Source: Halobacteriales archaeon YIM A00010
GTDB lineage: Archaea > Halobacteriota > Halobacteria > Halobacteriales > Haloarculaceae
Direction: 5' to 3'
Assembly: GCA_025041175.1 (NCBI GenBank)
Contig: JAKCFJ010000007.1
Coordinates: 1 to 64,000, forward strand
Length of the DNA: 64,000 nt
This document shows, one piece after another, positions 25,734 through 33,482 of the stretch. The notes beneath the pieces are model-generated. The model saw nothing but the letters and a program-made list of their open reading frames with translations, did not search any database and was not told where the DNA came from. Position numbers and translations under genes: made by a program. The first letter of the stretch is position 1. Each line of letters begins with the position of its first letter.

Positions 25734-25915
25734 GTTCCTCTTGCAAGTGTGGCAGTGACGAACTAACGCTCATCTCCGAGACACACGAGGAGATCGGCCC
25801 GGACACGATCGAGACGCGGCGGAAATATCGCTGCGATAACGGCCACACCGGAACCGTATTGGATGTCGATGGCGGGGAAACCCGCCATTTCGGCTGTCTG
25901 AAGGTGAGACGATGA
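25730..25915 (+). CDS. Zinc-ribbon protein, 61 residues
   Basis: CKCGSDELTL at the start and YRCDNGHTG later form a split zinc ribbon of the C-terminal type seen in the SWIM protein just upstream (ETRRKYRC against KFREKYLC). The similarity suggests both came from one duplicated ribbon. Overlaps both neighbours by four bases. Confidence 0.55.
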   Translation: MSSSCKCGSDELTLISETHEEIGPDTIETRRKYRCDNGHTGTVLDVDGGETRHFGCLKVRR

Positions 25916-26052
25916 CCGATGAGGCCAAGGAGGTGCTGACCGACGACGGCCGGATCGTCGTCTACTCGCCTGACGACGATGGCGAGGACCCAGCCGACAC
26001 GGAGGAGTGGATGGCGAGCGACACCACGGTCTCCGGCGGTGATCAGCAATGA
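25912..26052 (+). CDS. Acidic 46-residue protein
   Basis: Starts and ends in ATGA overlaps with its neighbours. The protein is highly acidic, with VLTDDGRIVVYSPDDDGEDP at the core. No cysteines, unlike its neighbours. The double overlap and haloarchaeal-type composition support real translation. Function unknown. Confidence 0.45.
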   Translation: MTDEAKEVLTDDGRIVVYSPDDDGEDPADTEEWMASDTTVSGGDQQ

Positions 26053-26183
26053 CGACGATCACGCTACCTCGGCCATGTCCCACCTGTGGCGGGACAAAAG
26101 GCCATGTCAAAGAAGGGATCGTGAGCACGACCGTCGAGTGCGCAACACCTGGCTGCAACCGGACGGGGATAGCGACCGTATGA
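26049..26183 (+). CDS. Zinc-ribbon micro-protein, 44 residues
   Basis: CPTCGGTKGHV and CATPGCNRTG form the two knuckles. Overlaps the previous and next genes by four bases each. Part of the coupled zinc-finger chain. Confidence 0.5.
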   Translation: MTTITLPRPCPTCGGTKGHVKEGIVSTTVECATPGCNRTGIATV

Positions 26184-26326
26184 TCCATTGCGAGCGCTGT
26201 GGGCGTGTGTTCGAGAAACAAGCCCACCTCGATGTCCATCCCTGCCCCGACGTAGTTGGCCAGAAAACAGCCCGTGCGATTCGAGCGCAGTTCGACCCAG
26301 CGCAGCTCCATATCGACGAGTTTTGA
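26180..26326 (+). CDS. C2H2-like zinc finger micro-protein, 48 residues
   Basis: CERCGRVFEKQAHLDVHPCP is a near-canonical C2H2 finger (CxxC, aromatic, Leu, His-x3-Cys). A helical tail follows (KTARAIRAQFDPAQLHID). Single-finger proteins of this kind bind DNA in haloarchaeal viruses and plasmids. It overlaps the previous gene; a structured gap follows before the next. Confidence 0.6.
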   Translation: MIHCERCGRVFEKQAHLDVHPCPDVVGQKTARAIRAQFDPAQLHIDEF

Positions 26327-26332
26327 CGACGC

Positions 26333-26406
26333 GCGGCCAGGTGGTTGCGGGAGGTTCGAGTCCTCTCCCGCGTTGTGGCGGCACAAGCCGCCGGAGGATA
26401 CCAGCA
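26333..26406 (+). other. Two hairpins, one tRNA T-arm-like
   Basis: In the only real gap of the zinc-finger chain, GGAGG-TTCGAGT-CCTCT has the exact shape of a tRNA T-arm, enclosed by a longer GCGGGA...TCCCGC pairing. A second hairpin GGCGGC-ACAA-GCCGCC follows. No anticodon arm could be found. It could be a tRNA-like remnant, an RNA processing signal, or a ribosome-stalling structure before the gene at 26407. Confidence 0.35.
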
Positions 26407-26637
26407 ATGGCAACCGACCCTGTCAGTGACGAACCGACTGTTGAACCACTCACCTCCGCAGCGAAAGTGAGTCAAAAAGTTGAGTGGATTATCAGCACTG
26501 GACGCATGCCAGCGATCGAGGGCAGCTACGAGCGGAGACGAGCGATCGGATTCCTCGACGACTATGCCAGTCATCCAGATTCGAGCGAGCGCGTGCGAGA
26601 ACGAGCCAAAACCGCGATCGACGAACTCGAACAATGA
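26407..26637 (+). CDS. Small helical protein, 76 residues
   Basis: The ATG at 26407 follows the second hairpin. The longer open frame back to 26188 overlaps other genes and is not used. The protein is helical: SAAKVSQKVEWIISTGRMPA, then YERRRAIGFLDDYA, and a Glu/Arg-rich end. No cysteines. Overlaps the next gene by four bases. Unknown function. Confidence 0.5.
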   Translation: MATDPVSDEPTVEPLTSAAKVSQKVEWIISTGRMPAIEGSYERRRAIGFLDDYASHPDSSERVRERAKTAIDELEQ

Positions 26638-26747
26638 CGAAGTACCGCTGGGAGTGTACGACATGCCGGTCTGCGACGTGTACGGCGAAGCCCGAGGAGT
26701 GTCTCGTTTGCGGAGGAACGGATTTCGAAGAGGTGGGCGAGCGATGA
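26634..26747 (+). CDS. Zinc-ribbon micro-protein, 37 residues
   Basis: CTTCRSATCT and CLVCGGTDFE form a rubredoxin-like two-knuckle ribbon. Starts and stops overlap both neighbours. Member of the coupled chain. Confidence 0.55.
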   Translation: MTKYRWECTTCRSATCTAKPEECLVCGGTDFEEVGER

Positions 26748-27307
26748 CGAATAGACGTACGCGACGTGGAGCTGACGCCGACAGCACAGGCCTGCTTGCG
26801 GCACAGATCGAGCACAGCAACGACGTGATCGAAGAACTACCCGATGCCGATGACAGGGCGTACGAGACAGACGCAGACCAGCGGCTTGATGAGACGCTCA
26901 CGGACGCGATCGAGGCGGCCGAGACCGTCAGCAACGACATGCTGGTTTGCGTGTTGCGCTTCGAACTCGCCGGTCACCATCTGAAACACGGGGACAGAGA
27001 ACCAATGACAGCACACGAACCCGAGACCGAGACCGAAGACGGACGCCGAGGCGCAGGACAGTGTGACATCTGCGATGAGCCGATCGACTTGGACAAGCAC
27101 GACGCCGAGGCGATCGGGATCGATCGAGAGGGAGAGTATGAAGTAACGCCAGAGGAAGCGATTGAGGCAGTCGCTTCCTCATTGGAGCTGTCCAGCGCGA
27201 GCGCTGATCAGAAGCTCGCTGAAGCACTCCGGGAGAAAAACAGGTACTGCGTCCATAAGCCCTGTTTTGAACGGACGGGGCTCGCGGATGAGGAGGTGTG
27301 GGGATGA
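26744..27307 (+). CDS. Acidic helical protein with zinc knuckle, 187 residues
   Basis: The ATG at 26744 overlaps the previous stop. The N-terminal half is helical and acidic (LDETLTDAIEAAETVSNDM). The middle holds CDICDEPIDL, and the end CVHKPCFERTG, together a possible split zinc site. The frame is open much further upstream, but that part overlaps other genes. Overlaps the next gene by four bases. No family recognised. Confidence 0.5.
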   Translation: MTNRRTRRGADADSTGLLAAQIEHSNDVIEELPDADDRAYETDADQRLDETLTDAIEAAETVSNDMLVCVLRFELAGHHLKHGDREPMTAHEPETETEDGRRGAGQCDICDEPIDLDKHDAEAIGIDREGEYEVTPEEAIEAVASSLELSSASADQKLAEALREKNRYCVHKPCFERTGLADEEVWG

Positions 27308-27432
27308 CGGTCTACACCTGCCCCGATTGCCACGTCGACACGGAAGTCGAGCGGGACGGGGGGTACCCACCACCGGTCAACCCGCGCAAATGCCCCGAGT
27401 GTGGCCAGCGGTTCGGTCCCGATCTGCGATAG
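27304..27432 (+). CDS. Zinc-ribbon micro-protein, 42 residues
   Basis: CPDCHVDTEV and CPECGQRFGP are two clean knuckles separated by a Pro-rich loop (GGYPPPVNPRK). It is the last gene of the overlapping chain. Confidence 0.55.
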   Translation: MTVYTCPDCHVDTEVERDGGYPPPVNPRKCPECGQRFGPDLR

Positions 27433-28237
27433 CTGAGGACTAGCGCGACGGGACTCTCCCCGAGCGTGCGACTGATCCAGAACGGCTGCACGAGCGGCTC
27501 TTTTCCGGCTCTCATAGGCTATAGGGATCGCCATAGCCACTCCTATAGAGCATGCTGAGCCCGCATGAGACGGTACTATGACGCTCAGGACGCACCACCA
27601 GCGCCAGAGCACGTAGATGATCAGGAGCCCCGACCAGGTCGTCAGTCCGATCACATCACGGCTCGCGATCGGATGGAAGTCAGTCAGTCGCCCGATCGCG
27701 ACCAGCTCGCACAGGAATTCCCCAAGGCCAGGGGGTGAGAGACCGACGTAGCGTCGGAATGGCTCCCGCGATCGGATGGGAGGTTGCCCATCCCATCCAG
27801 AAGGGCGAACCTCAACATCGGATAAATCGGTTTTGGTTCGATCACGGCGAGCACCGGTCAGGCACCCTCGACGTGACAGACAGCCCAACAGCCACACCAG
27901 CTATCACGAATGTCGAAGATCAGAAACATACTTGCTAGAGCGCTGCGATGCCCCGCCGGGAGGCGCGGGACCCATTCCCCGCGACCGCTCTCGGTCGGGG
28001 ACATCACGCTCCATACGGTACCACACGAACGCGCACCCTTCTTTCAGTGAACCTGATCACGCGTCCCACCGAGCATTCCGGCCCAAGAGCTGCCAATCGA
28101 GGCCCGCTGGGCAATTCCTCACTGTCGAACTGCACGGGCGTGAGACGGCTCTGTGATGCTCTCCAAGAGTGGGCACTCGGCCAGGGCTCACACGTCGCAG
28201 CCGGTACACTTACGGCGATTTTCGCCGGACAAGAACT
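27433..28237. other. 800 bases without a sure gene
   Basis: No gene can be called with confidence. A minus-strand frame (27208-27897) has one good hydrophobic stretch (SGLLIIYVLWRWWCVLSVIV) but overlaps the zinc gene and has poor ends. A GC-rich block at 27950-28010 contains hairpin-forming words (CCCCGCCGGGAGGCGCGGGA and TCGGTCGGGGA) and could be an old mobile-element end. Confidence 0.3.
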
Positions 28238-28750
28238 ATGCACAACACAGATCCCGCTGCACCGTTAGCAACCCTCGAAGACACGCTCGGGAACCCTGTC
28301 ACCGTCCGGACGAAAGCCGGCCAGCTGATCGATGGTACGCTTGCTGGCTACGATGAGCACCTGAATCTGACCCTCGAGGCCGGCCCGGCCACCGACGATT
28401 ACGACACCGAGGACGATCCCCGCCTGATTCGGGGCAATCGCGTCGTGGCCATCACCCATCCACCCATCGAGCGTGACTCGATCGCCGACGAGCCGGGGAC
28501 AACCCGCGACAGCGACGACGAACACGACCCACCAACACGAGCGGCGGACGCCTCCGATCGGAAGCCATCACCGGCACTCGGCGCGCTCAAAGCCCAGCTC
28601 GACGCCAAGAACCTCACCGTCGATGTCGACCCAACGGGAGAGACGCTCGTCGTTACCAAACTCGGCCAGGAGTATCGAATTCATCCCGATGGCACCGTCG
28701 AGGGCGATGGACTCCACCGGAAGCACCTCGAACAGCTCCTTACCGACTGA
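28238..28750 (+). CDS. LSm (Sm-like) RNA-binding protein with C-terminal extension
   Basis: A 170-residue protein from ATG 28238. The first 75 residues form an Sm fold: ATLEDTLGNPVTVRTKAGQ, then GTLAGYDEHLNLTLE (Sm1), and LIRGNRVVAITHP (Sm2, with the RG that contacts RNA). An acidic linker and a second small domain follow (LGALKAQLDAKNLTVDV, then GQEYRIHPDGTVEGDG). Archaeal LSm rings bind U-rich and small RNAs. Chromosomal haloarchaeal LSm is about 76 residues, so this long accessory copy is unusual. Confidence 0.7.
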   Translation: MHNTDPAAPLATLEDTLGNPVTVRTKAGQLIDGTLAGYDEHLNLTLEAGPATDDYDTEDDPRLIRGNRVVAITHPPIERDSIADEPGTTRDSDDEHDPPTRAADASDRKPSPALGALKAQLDAKNLTVDVDPTGETLVVTKLGQEYRIHPDGTVEGDGLHRKHLEQLLTD

Positions 28751-28826
28751 TCCTCCACCGGGCCATCATTCATCGGCATCACCGCTGGCGATACGCTCTT
28801 GTGTACGTCGGTCGTATGTACAAAGT

Positions 28827-29102
28827 ATGTCTGATGCGAGCACGAACGGGAACGATCCCGACATCGACCGGATCAACCTCCGGATTGCCTCGTCGTTTCT
28901 GGCGGACGTTGACGAGACGTGGAAAGAAGAGGGATTCAATAGCCGCTCGGAGTTCATCCGGTACGCTCTCCGCGAGCTGGTGAACCATCCCGAAGGCGCG
29001 GGGTTCTGGAAGGATGTGGCCGTCGGGGAAGTGCAGTACCAGCAGGGCGAGACCATGTCGAGCGACGAGGTACAACGCCAGTATGACCGCGGCAACGAGT
29101 GA
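28827..29102 (+). CDS. Ribbon-helix-helix antitoxin (RelB/ParD-like)
   Basis: A 91-residue protein. RINLRIASSFLADVDETWKE followed by FNSRSEFIRYALRELVNH is the strand-helix-helix DNA-binding fold. A C-terminal tail (EVQYQQGETMSSDEVQRQY) would wrap the toxin. The start at 28827 follows a TGTAC...TGTAC pair that may be its operator. It overlaps the RelE-like gene by 20 bases, the usual order of such pairs. Confidence 0.8.
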   Translation: MSDASTNGNDPDIDRINLRIASSFLADVDETWKEEGFNSRSEFIRYALRELVNHPEGAGFWKDVAVGEVQYQQGETMSSDEVQRQYDRGNE

Positions 29103-29376
29103 GGAGGAGTGGGACTGGGAGTTTACTGATCGGGCTCAAAACCAATTCGATCGCCTCGATTCGCCCATTCAAGCGGACATCATCTCGAAGCTTGAGGAGA
29201 TCGTTACCGATGAGTGGCGCGACCCGCCCGACTATCTGGAGCCGCTGACGAACTCTCCGTTCGAGAAACTCCGCATCGGAGACTATCGTCTTGGCTGTCG
29301 GGCGATTCGTGACGACCACCTCTTACTGATCAGCAGCATCCGCAAACGCAGCGGCGCGTACACCGCTGACGATTGA
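29083..29376 (+). CDS. RelE/ParE-superfamily toxin
   Basis: A 97-residue protein from ATG 29083. It shows the RelE fold: WEFTDRAQNQFDRLD, a helix QADIISKLEEIVTDEW, PFEKLRIGDYRLGCRAIRDD and LLLISSIRKRSGAY. KLRIGDYRLGCR is the hallmark strand pair. It would cleave ribosome-bound mRNA or act on gyrase; the C-terminal RKR supports RelE. Paired with the overlapping antitoxin, it probably stabilises the element. Confidence 0.8.
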   Translation: MTAATSEEEWDWEFTDRAQNQFDRLDSPIQADIISKLEEIVTDEWRDPPDYLEPLTNSPFEKLRIGDYRLGCRAIRDDHLLLISSIRKRSGAYTADD

Positions 29377-29693
29377 GGCTCCGGGATCGACGGGGGTTTC
29401 GTTCTATCAGCTGAACTGAAATAATGCCGAAGACATAGATTGGTAGAATAACGGCGAGAACGAACCGACACAATTAATCGGCTGTACGAGAACCAGTAAC
29501 ACTTACCATCATCCCGTCAATAGGGATACGTGCAGGCGGCGAGCGCGTTCGCAAACGCGCCGGGTGTTAAGGGCACCCGTCGCAGCTGCCTGGCAGACAG
29601 ACAGCATGAGATCAAACTGTACACAGAGCCATCAGTGTATCGACGCACCGGCAGACAACCACACGACGCAGCGACCACCGGAGGTGCAAGCGG
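29377..29693. other. Intergenic, no gene seen
   Basis: There is no convincing gene. A hairpin GCGCGTT-CGCA-AACGCGC lies near 29547, just before GGGTGTTAAGGGCACCC, a second hairpin. These may end transcription of the toxin operon or be a remnant of a mobile element. Confidence 0.3.
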
Positions 29694-30479
29694 ATGCGCG
29701 TTGAGCAACTGGGCGACGGCGAGCCCGAGCTGGCAGTTGTTGGAGCGATCCACGGCGACGAACCGTGTGGCGTGCATGCGATTGAGACGCTCCTTGACGC
29801 CAATCCGCCCGTCGAGCGACCGGTCAAGTGCATCATCGCCAATGAGCGCGCGCTCGAGCGGAACGTGCGCTACACGGAAACGGACCTGAACCGCGTGTTT
29901 CCTGGCGATCCCGACGCCCCTGCGTACGAAACACGACTCGCACACGAGGTATTAGACGAGATTCGTGGCTGTACGACGCTCTCGATGCATTCAACCCAGT
30001 CGTACAGCTGTCCATTCGCACTCGTCGAAGAGACCGATCCATTCGCGGAGATGATCGGGCCGTACCTCTCGATCGACGCGATCGTCGAGGTCGGCGACGA
30101 GTTTGCAGATGCCCTCGTCGGCTACGTCGACGTCGTCGAGGTTGAGTGTGGCATGCAAGGCTCCCAAGAAGCCGCTGACAACGCTGTCGATCTCGTCTAT
30201 GAGTTCCTGACCGCGACGGGAGCACTCCCTGGCGCGATCGATCCGACAGGAGCGTTGCCGGTCTTTGCACTCAACGATCCGATTCCCAAGGCTGACGGCA
30301 CCGATTACGCCGTTCACGTCGAGAACTTCCAGCGTATCGAGAGCGGCGACACCATCGCCACCATCGACGGACACGAAATCGTGGCCGAGCAGCCGTTCCA
30401 CCCCGTGCTCATCTCCGCCAACGGGTATGACCGGCAGTTCGGCTACACGGCCGAGAAAATCGATCTCCTCAAAAACTGA
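29694..30479 (+). CDS. Succinylglutamate desuccinylase/aspartoacylase-family protein
   Basis: A 261-residue zinc hydrolase of the M14-like family. VVGAIHGDEPCG holds the His-x2-Glu zinc ligands, TDLNRVFPGD is the conserved substrate loop, and LSMHSTQS supplies the third ligand. VEVECG holds the expected catalytic Glu. These enzymes remove acyl groups from amino acids or peptides; the substrate here is unknown. It shares one base with the following PadR gene (TGATG), so that regulator may control it. Confidence 0.75.
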   Translation: MRVEQLGDGEPELAVVGAIHGDEPCGVHAIETLLDANPPVERPVKCIIANERALERNVRYTETDLNRVFPGDPDAPAYETRLAHEVLDEIRGCTTLSMHSTQSYSCPFALVEETDPFAEMIGPYLSIDAIVEVGDEFADALVGYVDVVEVECGMQGSQEAADNAVDLVYEFLTATGALPGAIDPTGALPVFALNDPIPKADGTDYAVHVENFQRIESGDTIATIDGHEIVAEQPFHPVLISANGYDRQFGYTAEKIDLLKN

Positions 30480-30838
30480 TGACCGAAGAAAATCTCCCGG
30501 AGTTTTTGGCCTTACCGTCGATTCAGCGGGATCTCTTGCTCGTGCTTGATCGTGAAGGGCCGCAGTATGGACTGGCGATCAAGGAGATGCTCGAAGCACG
30601 ACGACAAGCCGACATCAACAACGGCCGACTGTATAGCAATCTCGATAAACTCGCTGCTGCTGAGTTGATCGAGAAGGGCAAGTACACCGACCGGCGAAAT
30701 AGGTACGAGATTACCCGCAAGGGCGAGCGAGCGCTCGACAGCTACCGCTGCTGGATGACAGGCACCGAGACAGCGACCAGTCCACGCCCACTGCAGCGAC
30801 TTGCGTCACTTGATGCTCCGGAGGAAAATGAGGGGTGA
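30479..30838 (+). CDS. PadR-family regulator
   Basis: A 119-residue winged-helix protein. GPQYGLAIKEMLEARR is the PadR helix 1-2 signature, NNGRLYSNLDKLAAAELIEK the recognition helix and wing approach, and YEITRKGERALDSY the typical PadR end. A short C-terminal helix follows. Coupled to the deacylase by overlap. PadR proteins repress export and stress genes. Confidence 0.8.
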   Translation: MTEENLPEFLALPSIQRDLLLVLDREGPQYGLAIKEMLEARRQADINNGRLYSNLDKLAAAELIEKGKYTDRRNRYEITRKGERALDSYRCWMTGTETATSPRPLQRLASLDAPEENEG

Positions 30839-31149
30839 GACCTACTGTACCATATTCACGACTGCCCAATCGCTCGGCAACCCGGACGACAGCGACGTGT
30901 TCGTCCTCGTCTGAGACCGTATAACGAGCCGAGCAGGTCGCCCACAACGGGATCCCCATCTATACCGACCAGTTCTTTCTCCGCGATCAGCCCACCGAGG
31001 CGATCGCCGTGATCGAGCGGATCCTCACTCACTACCCGCCCGAGGAGCTGGAAAACCAAATCGGTGGATCGACGCCTGGCGATGATCGCGTGAGAGACAC
31101 CGTATCTCCAGGGTTACTTCTGAATGAGGACGATACCATCACCCAATGA
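30828..31149 (+). pseudogene. Frameshifted gene of unknown family
   Basis: An ATG at 30828 opens 28 codons ending DSDVFVLV before a TGA at 30912. Shortly after, another frame continues for 74 codons in clear protein style (AEQVAHNGIPIYTDQFFLRD, then AIAVIERILTHYPPEELEN). The second part has no start, so a small indel near 30915 has probably broken one gene. The family is not recognised. Its 3' end overlaps the convergent methyltransferase gene. Confidence 0.45.
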
Positions 31150-31896
31150 ATTAACCGGTTCTGCAAGAACCACTTCGAAGCCGGCATTCCGGGCGTGCTC
31201 GACGACCCAGTCCCTGCTCACTAGATACTCTTCGTCACGGGTACGAACGTTCTCACCCGCTTCTCGCTCGTGCTGGCGCGAAAACTCACCAACGTCTTGC
31301 GCGTGCTCGATGTCACCTGGCTCCAAGCCATCCAGTGCGGACCAGAACGTCGACGCGTATCCTTCAAGCCCTCGGTCAGCCCAGCTCGACCGGATCTCTC
31401 GGTCGGCGAACTCATTGCGCGCATCGGTTTTCAGGAACGTTTCCGCGATGCAGATGTATCCACCGTCAGGAAGCGTTTCGTAGCAGTCTTCAAGGAATTT
31501 AACCTTCTTCTGGAGCGGATCGGGGATGTGATGAAAAGAGTACAGCATAACGACCATTTCCGGCAGGGAACGTTGTACAACCTCCTGCATATCTGCCGTT
31601 TCGAACGTGAGGTTCGGGGGATCGAGTTCGTCGAGGTTATTCCGCGAGATTTCGGTTACTGACTCTCGGTTGTCGATACCGAGCACCTCGGCCGAGGGGA
31701 ATTCATCGGCCAGCCGTATAGTGGTCTCTCCCGTTCCTGATCCTAGCTCCGTGATCCGGTCGGGAGCGACATGGGAGACGATCTCTACGACCCTGTTCTG
31801 CAACGATAGATAGTATGATGTTTGCCCGAGATATTTCTCAAATGTATCCTCGTTATTGTAGAAGCTCGGCGTCCCGTCATACTTACTTCGGTCCAT
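31114..31896 (-). CDS. Class I SAM-dependent methyltransferase
   Basis: A 260-residue protein from ATG 31896; an upstream in-frame start at 31917 is possible. Motif I is ITELGSGTGETTIRLA, the acidic end of strand 2 is VLGIDNRE, and LYSFHHIPD fits motif IV. This is a Rossmann-fold methyltransferase of the type 11/25 group. The substrate is unknown. It is divergent from the gene at 32042 and shares its AT-rich promoter gap. Confidence 0.75.
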   Translation of the reverse strand: MDRSKYDGTPSFYNNEDTFEKYLGQTSYYLSLQNRVVEIVSHVAPDRITELGSGTGETTIRLADEFPSAEVLGIDNRESVTEISRNNLDELDPPNLTFETADMQEVVQRSLPEMVVMLYSFHHIPDPLQKKVKFLEDCYETLPDGGYICIAETFLKTDARNEFADREIRSSWADRGLEGYASTFWSALDGLEPGDIEHAQDVGEFSRQHEREAGENVRTRDEEYLVSRDWVVEHARNAGFEVVLAEPVNSLGDGIVLIQK

Positions 31897-32041
31897 TGTA
31901 AGCACTCTACTCCACATGAGTATAGTGGATTCGGTAGGCTGGATAAGAGATTACAAAGCGTCTACCACTCGAAGATCAATGAGGAATGTTATTCAAATGA
32001 TAACGACCATAACGGTAATATTTTTAGTCTACTGAATATAC

Positions 32042-33409
32042 ATGCCACTAATGCCTGGCAGATCAGCGGTCCTTACGCTTCCAGGGCTATCAACCACATC
32101 TATCCTCGTCAATCTGCCACAGCTGATGTCCCTCTGCAAAGAGCCACCAGTCATTCTCGTTGATAGATATGATTACGAACGGCTGAGAGGCCGACATCTG
32201 AAAGACATAGGAACAAACAAGAAGGCACCATATCTCGGGATGATTTACGATGAGTTACGGCGTCGGGGGACGCTTCGTCTTGTTGACTATTCGAAATATT
32301 ATACGAAAGAAACACAGCAGTACTACCTCCAACGGAACCAAGATCTGCTTCGTGAGATTCCCGAACAGGCTCATAGACAAATCGCGGTAGAAGGTGTGGA
32401 AAATTGGGTGGACTATGCACGAGGAAGTTACCAAGAACCATTTCGCGCGGCTCTCGGCGAAGATGCAGACTCATTTGCTGCACTTCGCCAGAAAGAAGAA
32501 AAACTGCAGCAACGGATGGAGCGAGGAACAGGAGATCACCTGAATTGGAATAAGAAACTACTCAACAAAGGCGTCGCTGCTCTTGTAATCCGTGATCAGA
32601 TGAATCAGGATCTGGATTTAGATGTGAGATACGTTGTTGCCGGACCTGAACACGAGCTCCTAGGCGATCTATTCGGAACGACTTCACAACACTCCAGTGA
32701 GATCCTTGAAACCGATTACAGCTTTTCTGATGATGCAGACCATATCAGTAATCTGGAGCCGGAAAAGAATATCATCGGCATGAATCCACAGACAATCACA
32801 CGGACCCAGGAAATGTTCGATGATATAAGTCGAATAGCGGCAGATGCAGTTGACGCAGGAGACAGCCAGTGGATCCACCTTGGGCCATCACTCGCCTTAC
32901 CTCAATATAACGATCTCTTTGACACTGAGATACTTCAGACACAGATACAACACGAATTGGATGCCAGTACACTAACGGCACAGACGAAGCAAGCCATCGA
33001 TCAACTAGGCATTGAAACAGATAATAAGGATTCGGCGAAGATTCGCCGTGAGGCCGATTGGATAGCAGAGTCGTACAATATATCAAATGGAGGTGATGCT
33101 GGGAACATGGATCTCACTGGCATTATCAACCATTCGTTAGACGTGTCGAATTATTCATTTGAGATAGATCAATTACTTAACCAGAACGACATCTCTCAAG
33201 CGGCTGGTTTCATCGCAGCTAGTATTTTAAGTGATCCAATACGCCGATACGACGAGAACGATATATACCGTAGAAGTATGGAACTTGTATCTAGATTTGA
33301 TCAGACAAATTTGAATGATCAAGAGTTAGAAGTTATAGAGAAAGAACGGAGTGGAGCGACGTGGGGAGAAGTTAACGACTGGTTCGAAACAGATAGTCGA
33401 GAGAGATAG
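32042..33409 (+). CDS. Protein of unknown function, 455 residues
   Basis: A soluble, charged protein. The N-terminal segment (SILVNLPQLMSLCKEPPVIL, then YLGMIYDELRRRGTLRLVDY) looks like an alpha/beta domain similar to a PIN or TOPRIM start. The middle has a coiled LRQKEEKLQQRMERG. The C-terminus is helical. An AATATTTTTA box about 20-27 bases before the ATG supports a leaderless start. It is followed after 73 bases by a metallophosphatase. I do not recognise the family. Confidence 0.6.
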   Translation: MPLMPGRSAVLTLPGLSTTSILVNLPQLMSLCKEPPVILVDRYDYERLRGRHLKDIGTNKKAPYLGMIYDELRRRGTLRLVDYSKYYTKETQQYYLQRNQDLLREIPEQAHRQIAVEGVENWVDYARGSYQEPFRAALGEDADSFAALRQKEEKLQQRMERGTGDHLNWNKKLLNKGVAALVIRDQMNQDLDLDVRYVVAGPEHELLGDLFGTTSQHSSEILETDYSFSDDADHISNLEPEKNIIGMNPQTITRTQEMFDDISRIAADAVDAGDSQWIHLGPSLALPQYNDLFDTEILQTQIQHELDASTLTAQTKQAIDQLGIETDNKDSAKIRREADWIAESYNISNGGDAGNMDLTGIINHSLDVSNYSFEIDQLLNQNDISQAAGFIAASILSDPIRRYDENDIYRRSMELVSRFDQTNLNDQELEVIEKERSGATWGEVNDWFETDSRER

Positions 33410-33482
33410 CTCAGAGCCACAACAGCAAGCAGGTGAGATTCAATCGATTTAAAATACAGTGGGCCAACTATCAGAGACGTAA

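Noticed and set aside
27208-27897. Minus-strand membrane protein
   Set aside because: One hydrophobic stretch is present, but the frame overlaps a zinc-ribbon gene and both ends are unlike coding sequence.
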